A stretch of DNA of 10,604 nt from Akkermansiaceae bacterium (GCA_029288115.1 JARFPV010000685.1:1-10604), one strand, 5' to 3'; shown: positions 1-6,753, counted from the stretch's first letter. Program-made: numbers and translations. The notes: a model not told the origin generated them from the sequence alone.

Positions 1-18
1 GATGTGTATAAGAGACAG
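1..18. other. Untrimmed Nextera/Tn5 mosaic-end adapter (artifact)
   Basis: GATGTGTATAAGAGACAG is identical to the last 18 bases of the 19-base Tn5 mosaic end used in Nextera-type tagmentation libraries; only the leading A is missing. It sits at the extreme end of the window and interrupts the reading frame of the GYF_2 gene that runs off this edge. Genomic sequence therefore begins at about base 19. This is library-derived sequence and not a native Tn5 end, since no IS50 or transposase sequence accompanies it. Confidence 0.96.
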
Positions 19-308
19 GCAGTAGGTGGCGCGTAGGGGTTGGCGACGGCACTTGTTGGTGCTGGCTGAGCCACTGTTGGCTCAGTCATTGGGTTGGGCT
101 GCGGAATGCTCGGTGCCGCTGGTTTGGGCGGTATCAATCCCTCTACCTGTGAGGCGAGAGACCAGTTCTCCATACCCTCGGACCAGACCATGCTCTCTCT
201 GGACACCTGGCCCTCGTCTGCGAGTGAACGCAGTTCTGTCGTGGTGACAGGCCCGGCCTGCTGGCCGTTGCTATCGGTGTAGTGCCATTGTTGGTTCTCC
301 TCGATCAT
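19..308 (-). CDS. GYF_2 (DUF4339) domain protein, paralogue C, 3' part missing
   Basis: An ATG at 308-306 opens a frame that stays open to the adapter junction, giving 96 complete codons. The product begins MIEENQQWHYTDSNGQQAGP and continues with a GYF_2-type domain (residues about 7-60), including the signature MVWSEGMENWSLASQVEGL. A Pro/Ala-rich linker follows and ends in NPYAPPT. The order and wording match paralogue B at 311-1228 almost segment by segment (NGQQAGPV, VW-EGM-W, PSIPQP, PTSA, NPYAPP), so the missing remainder is probably the same four-helix membrane region; that part is inferred. Only 2 nt separate the start from the TAG of paralogue B, which points to translational coupling in one transcript. 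The gene is cut by the end of the contig and shows no sign of being a pseudogene. GYF_2 domains resemble the eukaryotic GYF proline-peptide-binding fold, but the ligand of the bacterial version is not established. Confidence 0.88.
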
Positions 309-310
309 CT

Positions 311-1228
311 CTAATACAAGCTCATGCCTCCACTTTGTTGCTGTGGCTGGCTCACTCGAAGGTCGTGCATGTAATTCACTGAGTTACAGACCTGTTTCAT
401 AAGGATGAAGAAAACAACCAAGCCCCCAAGTCCGGCGAGACTTACAACGACACCAACTGCGTTGAGGATAGCGTATGCCAAGAATAATCCCTCACCAGCG
501 CGTGGTGCAGCGGCTAACTTACGATGGCTGGAAACGATGCGGTTCCAGTCCTGAGACCATTTCCAGTAGGCAATAAAGTACCAATAGAGATTGAAGAGGG
601 GGACAAACAACAGCCCCACTGCTTTTCCTGGTGTTGTGGTTGCTCCTCCTGGTTGAATGACGCGCCAGGCCCGGTGGAGATAGATCAGAGACAGGATGCC
701 TCCGAACGCTAGAACAGCAAAACCTACAAGCATCAGAATAATCGATGACGTAGAGACGGAGCTGGAGGAACTGCTGTAAGCTCCAGATGGGTATCCATAG
801 CTGCTGCTCGTACTGGATTCCATTTGGACAACACCAACAACGAGTAATACGAAACCGATAATCATGGTGGAGACCATCAAGCCATAGTTTGTCCGTTTTA
901 CATCCGGGATGAAATAATCGTCGTCAGTAATCGGTGCGGTGACCTCGGTTTGTGGTGGAGCGTAGGGGTTGGTGGTGGCACTTGTCGGCGCTGCCTGAAC
1001 CGTTGCCGGCTGTGCCAATGGGCTAGGCTGGGGGATGCTCGGGCTTGGAGTTGTAGCAAGGCCATCCACCTCGCTAACTTGTTTCCAATCGTCCATCCCT
1101 TCTGTCCAGACCATGCTCTGGTCAGTAACGGCTGATTGCTGGATAAGGGCTCTGAGTTGAGCGAGGTTGACAGGGCCAGCTTGCTGGCCATTGCTGTCGG
1201 TGTAATACCATTGGGAGTTTTCGTCCAT
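311..1228 (-). CDS. GYF_2 (DUF4339) domain membrane protein, paralogue B
   Basis: This 305-residue protein of unknown function has an N-terminal GYF_2 domain (about 5-57; GQQAGPV at 14-20, VWTEGMDDW at 40-48). A Pro/Ala/Thr-rich linker (58-105) contains TNPYAPP. Hydrophobic segments lie near 113-135, 162-183, 202-222 and 245-277; the last is long enough for two helices or a re-entrant turn. Between the second and third is a conserved stretch, HRAWRVIQPGG followed by TTPGKAVGLLFVPLF, shared with paralogue A. The loop between the first two helices is unusually serine-rich (137-162). There is no signal peptide, so the GYF_2 domain is probably cytoplasmic. The C-terminus, QPQQQSGGMSLY, resembles the tail of paralogue A. 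The start lies 16 nt after the stop of the LURP-one-like gene, and the stop lies 2 nt before paralogue C. No clear ribosome binding site is seen. Coding status is secure; the function is not. Confidence 0.93.
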   Translation of the reverse strand: MDENSQWYYTDSNGQQAGPVNLAQLRALIQQSAVTDQSMVWTEGMDDWKQVSEVDGLATTPSPSIPQPSPLAQPATVQAAPTSATTNPYAPPQTEVTAPITDDDYFIPDVKRTNYGLMVSTMIIGFVLLVVGVVQMESSTSSSYGYPSGAYSSSSSSVSTSSIILMLVGFAVLAFGGILSLIYLHRAWRVIQPGGATTTPGKAVGLLFVPLFNLYWYFIAYWKWSQDWNRIVSSHRKLAAAPRAGEGLFLAYAILNAVGVVVSLAGLGGLVVFFILMKQVCNSVNYMHDLRVSQPQQQSGGMSLY

Positions 1229-1244
1229 AAGTCAGTATATTGGG

Positions 1245-1835
1245 TTATCCGCGCGCGCGTTCTAACAATAGAAGCATGAGGAATGAATAAATAAGATTGA
1301 GTTCTTCTTGAAGGCTTAAGTCTGTGAGTTTTTCGATGGTGAATTTCCCTTCAAAAAATGCCGGTTGTTTGCGCACGCGCATGGCGACGGTGCCGTCTGC
1401 ACGTGTTGCGGCGTAGGTGGGGTGAAACATGTATCCAGTGAACATGCTGAGGACCGGGATGCCGCCGACCACGCTGTCCATGACCTTGGACCAAGGGTTT
1501 TCCTCCTGAATTTTAAAATCTGATACCTCGTCTCCTGGGTTGAACACATCATAGCGAGCCCGCCAGATCGATTTCATACCTTGTCTGCCGACTGACCCGA
1601 TTTCATTGCCCTCCGTGTCGGTGAAAAAATAACGTGCCGACCAGTCGATCACCTTGTTGGCTGCAATTGTGGCGATCTGTTTATTTTTTGAGGCGTCGGA
1701 AAAGACCTGGATGTTCTCCTTGAACTTGAAGAGCTTCTGTTTGACGTAGCAGATGGTGTTGCCTTGGGCGTCTTCGACAAAGATCTGAGGTGCCAGGGCG
1801 ACGATTTTGAATCGGAGTTGAAGTGGGTAATTCAC
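1245..1835 (-). CDS. LURP-one-related / phospholipid scramblase-like protein
   Basis: The product has 196 residues if translation starts at the GTG at 1835-1833 (MNYPLQLRFKIVALAPQIFV). That start is preferred because homology-like sequence begins there and it lies 19 nt after the stop of paralogue A; a longer in-frame opening from 1976 would overlap that gene by about 120 nt and adds a low-quality extension. The sequence looks like a Tubby-C2/LURP-one beta-barrel: short strands alternate with turns such as EDAQGN, TDTEGNEIGSVGRQ and TRADGTV. It ends in a hydrophobic C-terminal helix (about 178-192, EELNLIYSFLMLLLLER), as is typical of this fold, where the helix is buried in the barrel. No signal peptide is present. 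Family members bind membranes or lipids, or have no known role; scramblase activity should not be assumed. Its position between two GYF_2 membrane proteins suggests a shared envelope-associated function (inference). Family assignment is from overall pattern, not from a search. Confidence 0.82.
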   Translation of the reverse strand: MNYPLQLRFKIVALAPQIFVEDAQGNTICYVKQKLFKFKENIQVFSDASKNKQIATIAANKVIDWSARYFFTDTEGNEIGSVGRQGMKSIWRARYDVFNPGDEVSDFKIQEENPWSKVMDSVVGGIPVLSMFTGYMFHPTYAATRADGTVAMRVRKQPAFFEGKFTIEKLTDLSLQEELNLIYSFLMLLLLERARG

Positions 1836-1854
1836 GGTGGTTGAAGCTAGATGC

Positions 1855-2742
1855 TTAGTGGAGGACGATGCCGCCCTGTGATGCCGGAGGTTGCTGCTGA
1901 CCCGTTGGCATGAGTCGGGCTGACACCATGAAATTGATGGCCTTTGCGACTTCTCCCATCCAGAGGATGTGGCCAATGACGGGAATCAGGATGGCACAGA
2001 TAGCCATGCCAACGCTCAAGCGTGGAGCTGCGGCAGTATTGGTATACTTGGAAATAATCGTATTCCACTCACCGGGAAGCTTGCAGAGCACGATGATCAT
2101 CCAGATAGGCCCAAAGAGAGGAATGAAAAGCAGCCCCACAGCGGCACCTGGTGAGACTGTGCCGCCTCCCGGTTTGAGGATTGCCCACGCGCGGTAAATC
2201 GCCATGAACTGAATAATGGATGATACCAGAAGCACGATAAACCCGACGACCATGATGATGGTGGGCAATGCGATACTGCCAGATTCTTTCAGGGCGTTCG
2301 GATTGGATGCCATTTCCTCGGCGGTGGGTGCACTTGCAGTGATAAGTATGGAACCCAAGATGATAAGTCCTATCCCGCCCAAAAGGCAGGTGAGGTAGAG
2401 ACCGAAATTCACCTTGCTGACGGCAGGAACAGGGTATTCACCTCCTTCCTGGATTGCAGCTGCTGCTGTGGGTGTGGCATATGGGTTTGTTGCCGCAGCG
2501 GTCATGCCTGAGAGCGCTGTCTGGGGGCCGAGATTGATTTGTGGGACGTGCTGTGGAGAGGCCACGGGAATGAGCCCTTCGATCTGGCTTGCTGGTAACC
2601 ATTCTTCCATGCCTTCCGTCCAGACCTGCGAGTCGGCGGTAATGTGGCCGCCGCTGACGTATTCGTGCAACTGCTCCGCAGGTATGGGTCCTATTTGTTG
2701 TCCTGCTTGATCAATGTATAACCATTCTTGTTGTTCGCCCAT
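1855..2742 (-). CDS. GYF_2 (DUF4339) domain membrane protein, paralogue A
   Basis: This 295-residue protein has the same architecture as paralogue B. The N-terminal GYF_2 domain covers about 6-58 (GQQIGPIPAEQL at 14-25, QVWTEGMEEWLPASQIEGL at 39-57). A Pro/Ala-rich linker contains TNPYATP at 85-91. Membrane segments lie near 112-137, 157-184, 198-222 and 243-266. The conserved signature YRAWAILKPGGG, then SPGAAVGLLFIPLF, precedes the third segment. The C-terminal tail GQQQPPASQGGIVLH parallels the tail of B. The loop between the first two helices is acidic/polar instead of serine-rich. The ATG at 2742 lies 27 nt after the lpdA stop, so it is probably co-transcribed with lpdA. The upstream bases show no Shine-Dalgarno sequence, as is usual in this window. 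It is the most divergent of the three copies. The function is unknown; protein-protein interaction through the GYF_2 domain at the inner membrane is a family-level expectation. Confidence 0.93.
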   Translation of the reverse strand: MGEQQEWLYIDQAGQQIGPIPAEQLHEYVSGGHITADSQVWTEGMEEWLPASQIEGLIPVASPQHVPQINLGPQTALSGMTAAATNPYATPTAAAAIQEGGEYPVPAVSKVNFGLYLTCLLGGIGLIILGSILITASAPTAEEMASNPNALKESGSIALPTIIMVVGFIVLLVSSIIQFMAIYRAWAILKPGGGTVSPGAAVGLLFIPLFGPIWMIIVLCKLPGEWNTIISKYTNTAAAPRLSVGMAICAILIPVIGHILWMGEVAKAINFMVSARLMPTGQQQPPASQGGIVLH

Positions 2743-2769
2743 GTTGTGAGTTGAGGGGGTGTTTGTGAG

Positions 2770-4149
2770 TTAGAAATGAATGGCATGCCCGTCGGCGTCG
2801 AGTGTCGCCTCGTGGATCGCCTCTGCGAGTGTCGGATGAGCGTGGATCGTGCTGTGGATCTCATCGGTGGTGAGTTCCATTTCAAGAGCGAGCCCCATTT
2901 CAGCGATTAGTTCGGTTGCGTTGTCGCCAATGATGTGGGCTCCTAACAGCTCGCCGTGTTCCTTGCCGAAGAGGAGTTTGACAAATCCCTCGGTGTCGCC
3001 GGATGCTTGTGCCTTGCCGATGGCGGCGTAGGGGAATTTTCCGACTTTATAGTCGATGCCTTCCTCCTTGAGCGCCCGTTCTGTTTTTCCAACTGAGGCG
3101 ACCTGTGGGTGACAGTAGGTGCAGCCTGGGAAGTTGCCCACCTTGCGCGGTGTGTGACCATCGACGAATAGTCCTTCGACAAGCTGGATTGCCTCAAAGC
3201 TTGCCGTGTGTGCGAGCCATGGAGGGCCGGAAATGTCGCCGCAGGCGTAGACGTTAGGGATGGATGTCTCATAGCGGTCACCCACCTGGATGAAGCCGCG
3301 CTCGTCGAGTGCTGGTTGCTGGCCTCCGGGGAGAACCGGCGCCACCCCGATGGCGACGAGACAGACTTCGGCATTGATGGTTTCACTGCCTTTCGGGCCT
3401 TCGACATCGATGGAAACTGAGTCACCATTGTCGCGGAAGTTCACACATTTGGTATCGGTCAGGCAGCGCACGCCCTGCTTGGTAAATGATTTTTGCAACT
3501 CCTGACCGACCTCGGTATCTTCGACTGGAAGCAGGTTGGGAAGCATCTCTACGATGGTGACCTTGGTGCCAAAGGCGTTGTAGATGTAGGCAAACTCGAC
3601 GCCGATTGCACCGGCACCGATGATGACCATATCCTTGGGTTGGCTAGCAGGAACCATCGCCTCTTTTGAGCTAATCACTGATTTTCCGTTGAATGGTAGC
3701 GGTGGAAGCTCGCGGCTCTTGCAGCCGGTTGCGACAAGAATATTTGACCCTTCAAGAACTTGTTTGGATCCGTCTGCAGCGGTGACCTCAACGTGGTTGC
3801 TGTCCTGGATGGAGCCGAAGCCCCGGATGTAATCGACCTTGTTTTTCTTGAACAGAAACTCAATTCCGCCGGCTAGCCGGTCGGATACCTGGCGTGAGCG
3901 ACCCACCACTGTGGACCAGTCATAGCTCAGATTATCGAATTTAAGACCAAAGGTAGATGCCTTCTTGCTGAGCGTCTGATAGAGTTCCGCGTTTTTCAGA
4001 AGTGCTTTGGTGGGAATGCACCCCCAGTTCAGGCAGGTTCCGCCAGCGCGGTCAGTCTCGACGACGGCGACTTTCTTTCCGAGTTGGGCTCCGCGGATGG
4101 CTCCGACATATCCGGCGGGGCCGCCGCCGATGACTATAAGATCATACAT
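2770..4149 (-). CDS. lpdA: Dihydrolipoyl dehydrogenase (E3)
   Basis: This FAD-dependent enzyme reoxidises the dihydrolipoyl group of 2-oxoacid dehydrogenase complexes or the glycine cleavage system, passing electrons to NAD+ in the cytoplasm. The 459-residue protein is full length. It shows the N-terminal FAD-binding GGGPAGYVGAI (8-18), the redox disulfide motif GGTCLNWGCIPTK with Cys39 and Cys44, the NAD-binding GAGAIGVEF (178-186), the second FAD motif YACGDISG (301-308), and the catalytic pair His438 and Glu443 in HPTLAE of the dimerisation domain. The stretch PGCTYCHPQVASVG carries two extra cysteines; a CTYC version of this segment occurs in some Lpd lineages, so it is not clearly novel. 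No E1 or E2 gene is next to it, so the complex it serves cannot be told from context. It is the first gene after an intrinsic terminator and appears to lead the GYF_2/LURP-one transcript. The ATG at 4149 places the FAD motif at the usual distance from the N-terminus. Confidence 0.97.
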   Translation of the reverse strand: MYDLIVIGGGPAGYVGAIRGAQLGKKVAVVETDRAGGTCLNWGCIPTKALLKNAELYQTLSKKASTFGLKFDNLSYDWSTVVGRSRQVSDRLAGGIEFLFKKNKVDYIRGFGSIQDSNHVEVTAADGSKQVLEGSNILVATGCKSRELPPLPFNGKSVISSKEAMVPASQPKDMVIIGAGAIGVEFAYIYNAFGTKVTIVEMLPNLLPVEDTEVGQELQKSFTKQGVRCLTDTKCVNFRDNGDSVSIDVEGPKGSETINAEVCLVAIGVAPVLPGGQQPALDERGFIQVGDRYETSIPNVYACGDISGPPWLAHTASFEAIQLVEGLFVDGHTPRKVGNFPGCTYCHPQVASVGKTERALKEEGIDYKVGKFPYAAIGKAQASGDTEGFVKLLFGKEHGELLGAHIIGDNATELIAEMGLALEMELTTDEIHSTIHAHPTLAEAIHEATLDADGHAIHF

Positions 4150-4246
4150 AGAATGGTTATTTGTTTATGGTTGATGGGAAAAGTGTTTGCGATGCAGGGT
4201 GGACATAGGCGGGTGGTATTGTCAATACAGGGAAGGTCTCAGGGGC
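4150..4246 (-). promoter_or_regulatory. Probable promoter/leader region of the lpdA block
   Basis: This non-coding stretch lies between the intrinsic terminator and the lpdA ATG. Because the terminator closes the upstream unit, a promoter for lpdA is expected here. On the minus strand a TTGACA hexamer (4225-4220) matches a -35 element, but no convincing -10 box lies 16-18 bases downstream. The A/T-rich stretch just before the start codon (about 4150-4175) has no Shine-Dalgarno sequence. The assignment rests mainly on position, so it is tentative. Confidence 0.3.
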
Positions 4247-4286
4247 AAAAAAAGCCAGCCCGAGTCTCATTGGACAGGGGCTGGCT
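4247..4286 (-). terminator. Strong Rho-independent terminator
   Basis: Read on the minus strand, AGCCAGCCC (4286-4278) and GGGCTGGCT (4261-4253) form a perfect 9-bp GC-rich stem around a 16-nt loop. A run of seven T residues (4253-4247) overlaps the foot of the stem. It lies about 20 bases after the TAG of the small two-helix membrane protein and about 100 bases before lpdA, so it ends the upstream unit (sppA and its follower) and separates it from the lpdA block. Confidence 0.93.
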
Positions 4287-4305
4287 GGTTAAGTAATGGG
4301 ATAGC

Positions 4306-4887
4306 CTACCCTTGGGCAACTGGTGCGGGGTCTTTAGGTTTGGATGAGAGCCAACGGATTAGACCGATCAGGCCGAGTATGAAGGCGACAAACCCGAGTG
4401 CAATGGCACCGAAGAAACCTCCTGCAGCTTTGGCGGCACCGCCCATGACCTCTGAGAAGGAGGAGTGTGAAACCTCGACGTTACAGCCGTCGGGGAGTCC
4501 GGTGACAGATACGGTGTAGGTGCTATCCTTTGAAGCTGGGAACGAGGCTAGCTGAACCTGATTCATTACGGTGATGGTGCTTGAAGTGTTCGATGTTTTG
4601 ATCTCTGAGCCATCCGCTGCTACAGCCTTGACGGTGTAGCCCTTTGGTTTGGCGGGTGCGTTAGTGTCATTTGAAGCGAGCCAAACGGTGGCGTCTTTGT
4701 CCTGCGTGGCTTTGAAGGCTACTGTTCCCGGGGTGATGAGAGTCACCGCTCCGTTTTCAGTGTTTTTTGCGGTATCTTGGATATCGTCGACTCCGCTCTT
4801 AATGCCCATGAAGCCTATGATGGCTGCGATGATTGTTGCTACTATGGCGGCAATGAGGAAGCCGCATCCTTTTCTTTTTTCTGCCAT
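4306..4887 (-). CDS. Small protein with two predicted membrane segments, function unknown
   Basis: I do not recognise this 193-residue protein. A short basic N-terminus (MAEKRKGCGF) leads into a hydrophobic segment at about 9-29. A polar, Thr/Ser/Asp-rich middle part (about 30-150) looks rich in beta-strand, with alternating patterns such as GYTVKAVAADGSEI and DSTYTVSVTG, possibly an Ig-like or sandwich domain. A glycine/alanine-rich second membrane segment follows (about 153-180, GFFGAIALGFVAFILGLIGLIRWL), then a short proline-containing tail. Both ends would be cytoplasmic and the middle domain periplasmic, given the basic N-terminus and the RWLSSKPK after the second helix. It follows sppA by 50 nt and precedes the strong terminator, so it is probably the last gene of the sppA unit. 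A relation to SppA (partner or substrate) is only a guess from position. The ATG at 4887 has no evident ribosome binding site. Confidence 0.85.
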   Translation of the reverse strand: MAEKRKGCGFLIAAIVATIIAAIIGFMGIKSGVDDIQDTAKNTENGAVTLITPGTVAFKATQDKDATVWLASNDTNAPAKPKGYTVKAVAADGSEIKTSNTSSTITVMNQVQLASFPASKDSTYTVSVTGLPDGCNVEVSHSSFSEVMGGAAKAAGGFFGAIALGFVAFILGLIGLIRWLSSKPKDPAPVAQG

Positions 4888-4937
4888 GATGTGTGTGGGT
4901 TGTTTGTGTTGTTAGGATATTACTGTAGGGATGAATA

Positions 4938-6734
4938 TCAAAGCCCAGGGATCTGAAGATCCGGCCCGATGAGAAGGATAGAGTTTTTCTGGTAGGATTC
5001 CACGCGCTTTACGAATTGCTCAAGTTGATTGCGCTGTGTGGGTTTGAGTAGTCGAAGACCGGGGATAGCGAGCATATGCTGTCGGATCAGGGTGGCGGGT
5101 TGTTTGGCTGTGGCAGCCCGAATGAATTCGTCATCCTCGTTATCTTTTTTGTCGGGTCCTGCGAACATGCCTTCTATGCCGCTCTTTGGTTCAGGCGTGA
5201 GATGAGTTTCGTATTCTTCCAGCTTAGCAAGTTTGGCGGCGTGGGTGATGGCTTCGTTGATTCCGCCAAGCTCATCAATCAGGCCGACAGCGAGCGCGTC
5301 CTCGCCAGAATAAACTCGACCACCGGCGAGTTTTTCCAAATCTCCTTTGATACGGTCACCACGGCCATCGGTGATGCGTTTTTTAAACGTACCATAGACA
5401 TCAGTCATCGACTTACGGATCAGTTCTGTTTCGGCAGGTGTGTAACTGCGGTTGCTGTTCATGATATCGGCGTGTTTGCCGCGCTTGATCGAGTGGGTCG
5501 TGATGCCGAGTTTTTCCATGGCACCTCCGAGCACGAATTTCATGCCGACCACTCCAATCGAGCCGGTGATGGTTCCTTGTTCGGCAAAAATGCGGTTGGC
5601 TCCGGCGCTGACGTAGTATCCGCCGGATGCGGCAACGGCTCCCATGGAAACAACCAATGGTTTGCCTGTAGCCTTAAACTCATCGGTTGCCTCCCAGAGG
5701 ACATCACTTGAGAGGGCGGAGCCACCTGGGGAATTGACACGGAAAACCAGAGCCTTGCACTTATCGTCCTTGGCGAGTTTGAGGATTTCTTCGCGCACGG
5801 GGGCTACCGAGGCGTCGTTTATTTCGCCGTCAAGTGCTACGATGCCGATGTAATCATGACGTCTTTTCTTGTCCTTTCCTGATTTGAAGGCGAGCCGCAT
5901 GATATCCATCAAGCCGTTGATTTCAGGGCCATCGAGGTCGGGTAGCTCATATCCGCGGTCAAACTTGGCATCCTCGCTGTAATGTTTGCGGATCGTGGTA
6001 ATGAAGTCGGTGCGATACTGAAGGGCGTCCACGAGTTTCGCCTCTTTTGCCTGTTCCGGAGTGATCAGTGCTTTGTCGATCAACGCTCGAAAGTCTTCAG
6101 CTTTTATTTTTCTGCCTTCGGCAATTTGGCTGATGATTTGTTCAAAGATGGAATCGAAGAGAACTGCCTGCTGTTTGGCAGCATATTCACTTGGTCCGGT
6201 GCGGTAGAATGTTTCTCCTGCGCTTTTAAAATCTCCGATGTGGATCACCTCTACCTTGAGTCCGAGCTTATCTAATAGGCCTTTGAAATACATCGATTCA
6301 GAATACATCCCGGTGAGCATGACATTGCCTTCAGGAAGTAGGGTGAAATGATTAGCAGCTGAGCCGACCAGAGCGGTTCCATTGGTCAGGCTTTCGGTGT
6401 AAAACCAAACGTCCTTTCCAGCCTTACGAATGGCGAGTAGGCAGCGGCGCATTTCCTGAAGCTGTGCCAGCGACATGCCAGCGCCTCCGAGGTCTAGAAC
6501 AACACCTTTGACGTTTTCGTCAGCTGCGGCGGCTTTCATGCTGCGGACCACATCGTAGTGCGTGAGTGGGCGGTTCGATCCGCCGCCGAGGTCAAACAGA
6601 CCACCGCTGGTCTGACCGCTTTCAGATATCATGCCTTCGAGGTCATAGACGGCTATGATGGACTCTTCGTCTTTTTTAGCTTCTAGAGCAGCTGATGTAA
6701 AAAGTGCGAGACAGAGAGAGAATACCCATTTCAT
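4938..6734 (-). CDS. sppA: Signal peptide peptidase SppA, 67K type
   Basis: This is a membrane-associated serine protease with a Ser/Lys dyad that degrades cleaved signal peptides and acts in envelope protein quality control. The 598-residue length matches the two-domain (E. coli-like) SppA, about 620 residues, and not the short 36K form. An N-terminal hydrophobic segment (3-16), with a plausible cleavage after LEA (17-19), targets it to the membrane or periplasm. The N-terminal half carries the general base in GDFKSAGE (Lys170). The C-terminal half carries the nucleophile in VSMGAVAASGGYYVSAGANR (Ser370), preceded by FRVNSPGGSALSSDVLW and followed by the family-typical TITGSIGV. Both catalytic residues are present, so it should be active. 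The ATG at 6734 is fixed by an in-frame TAG 19-21 bases upstream, with no other ATG, GTG or TTG between. A perfect inverted repeat abuts the start codon. The gene begins 56 nt after the PVC CxxCH gene. Confidence 0.97.
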   Translation of the reverse strand: MKWVFSLCLALFTSAALEAKKDEESIIAVYDLEGMISESGQTSGGLFDLGGGSNRPLTHYDVVRSMKAAAADENVKGVVLDLGGAGMSLAQLQEMRRCLLAIRKAGKDVWFYTESLTNGTALVGSAANHFTLLPEGNVMLTGMYSESMYFKGLLDKLGLKVEVIHIGDFKSAGETFYRTGPSEYAAKQQAVLFDSIFEQIISQIAEGRKIKAEDFRALIDKALITPEQAKEAKLVDALQYRTDFITTIRKHYSEDAKFDRGYELPDLDGPEINGLMDIMRLAFKSGKDKKRRHDYIGIVALDGEINDASVAPVREEILKLAKDDKCKALVFRVNSPGGSALSSDVLWEATDEFKATGKPLVVSMGAVAASGGYYVSAGANRIFAEQGTITGSIGVVGMKFVLGGAMEKLGITTHSIKRGKHADIMNSNRSYTPAETELIRKSMTDVYGTFKKRITDGRGDRIKGDLEKLAGGRVYSGEDALAVGLIDELGGINEAITHAAKLAKLEEYETHLTPEPKSGIEGMFAGPDKKDNEDDEFIRAATAKQPATLIRQHMLAIPGLRLLKPTQRNQLEQFVKRVESYQKNSILLIGPDLQIPGL

Positions 6735-6753
6735 GCCCCTCAGTCTGAGGGGC
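6735..6753 (-). repeat. Perfect inverted repeat abutting the sppA start codon
   Basis: GCCCCTCAG and CTGAGGGGC are exact reverse complements separated by one base, and the last base of the repeat touches the ATG of sppA. In RNA it would fold into a GC-rich stem of about 7-8 bp with a 3-5 nt loop. The right arm in the mRNA contains GAGGGG, the only purine-rich, anti-16S-like sequence near the start, although it is only 1 nt from the ATG. No T-run follows, so it is not a normal terminator in the sense direction. It may limit translation initiation, or be a dyad for a DNA-binding protein. Confidence 0.8.

Noticed and set aside
1..18. Native Tn5/IS50 end
   Set aside because: The match is the engineered mosaic end, lies exactly at the sequence end, and has no transposon sequence beside it; adapter carry-over explains it fully.
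1250..1260. Alternating GCGCGCGCG tract as a Z-DNA or regulatory element
   Set aside because: It encodes the last residues (ERARG) of the LURP-one-like protein and is too short to argue for a separate role.
3090..3140. CTYC in Lpd as a novel metal or redox site
   Set aside because: A CTYC variant of this segment is known from other Lpd lineages as far as I recall, and all standard catalytic residues are present, so novelty is not supported.
5076..5711. 211-residue plus-strand open frame inside sppA
   Set aside because: It is antisense to a complete SppA with both catalytic residues, and its composition (many Phe, Cys, Gly) looks like a shadow frame.
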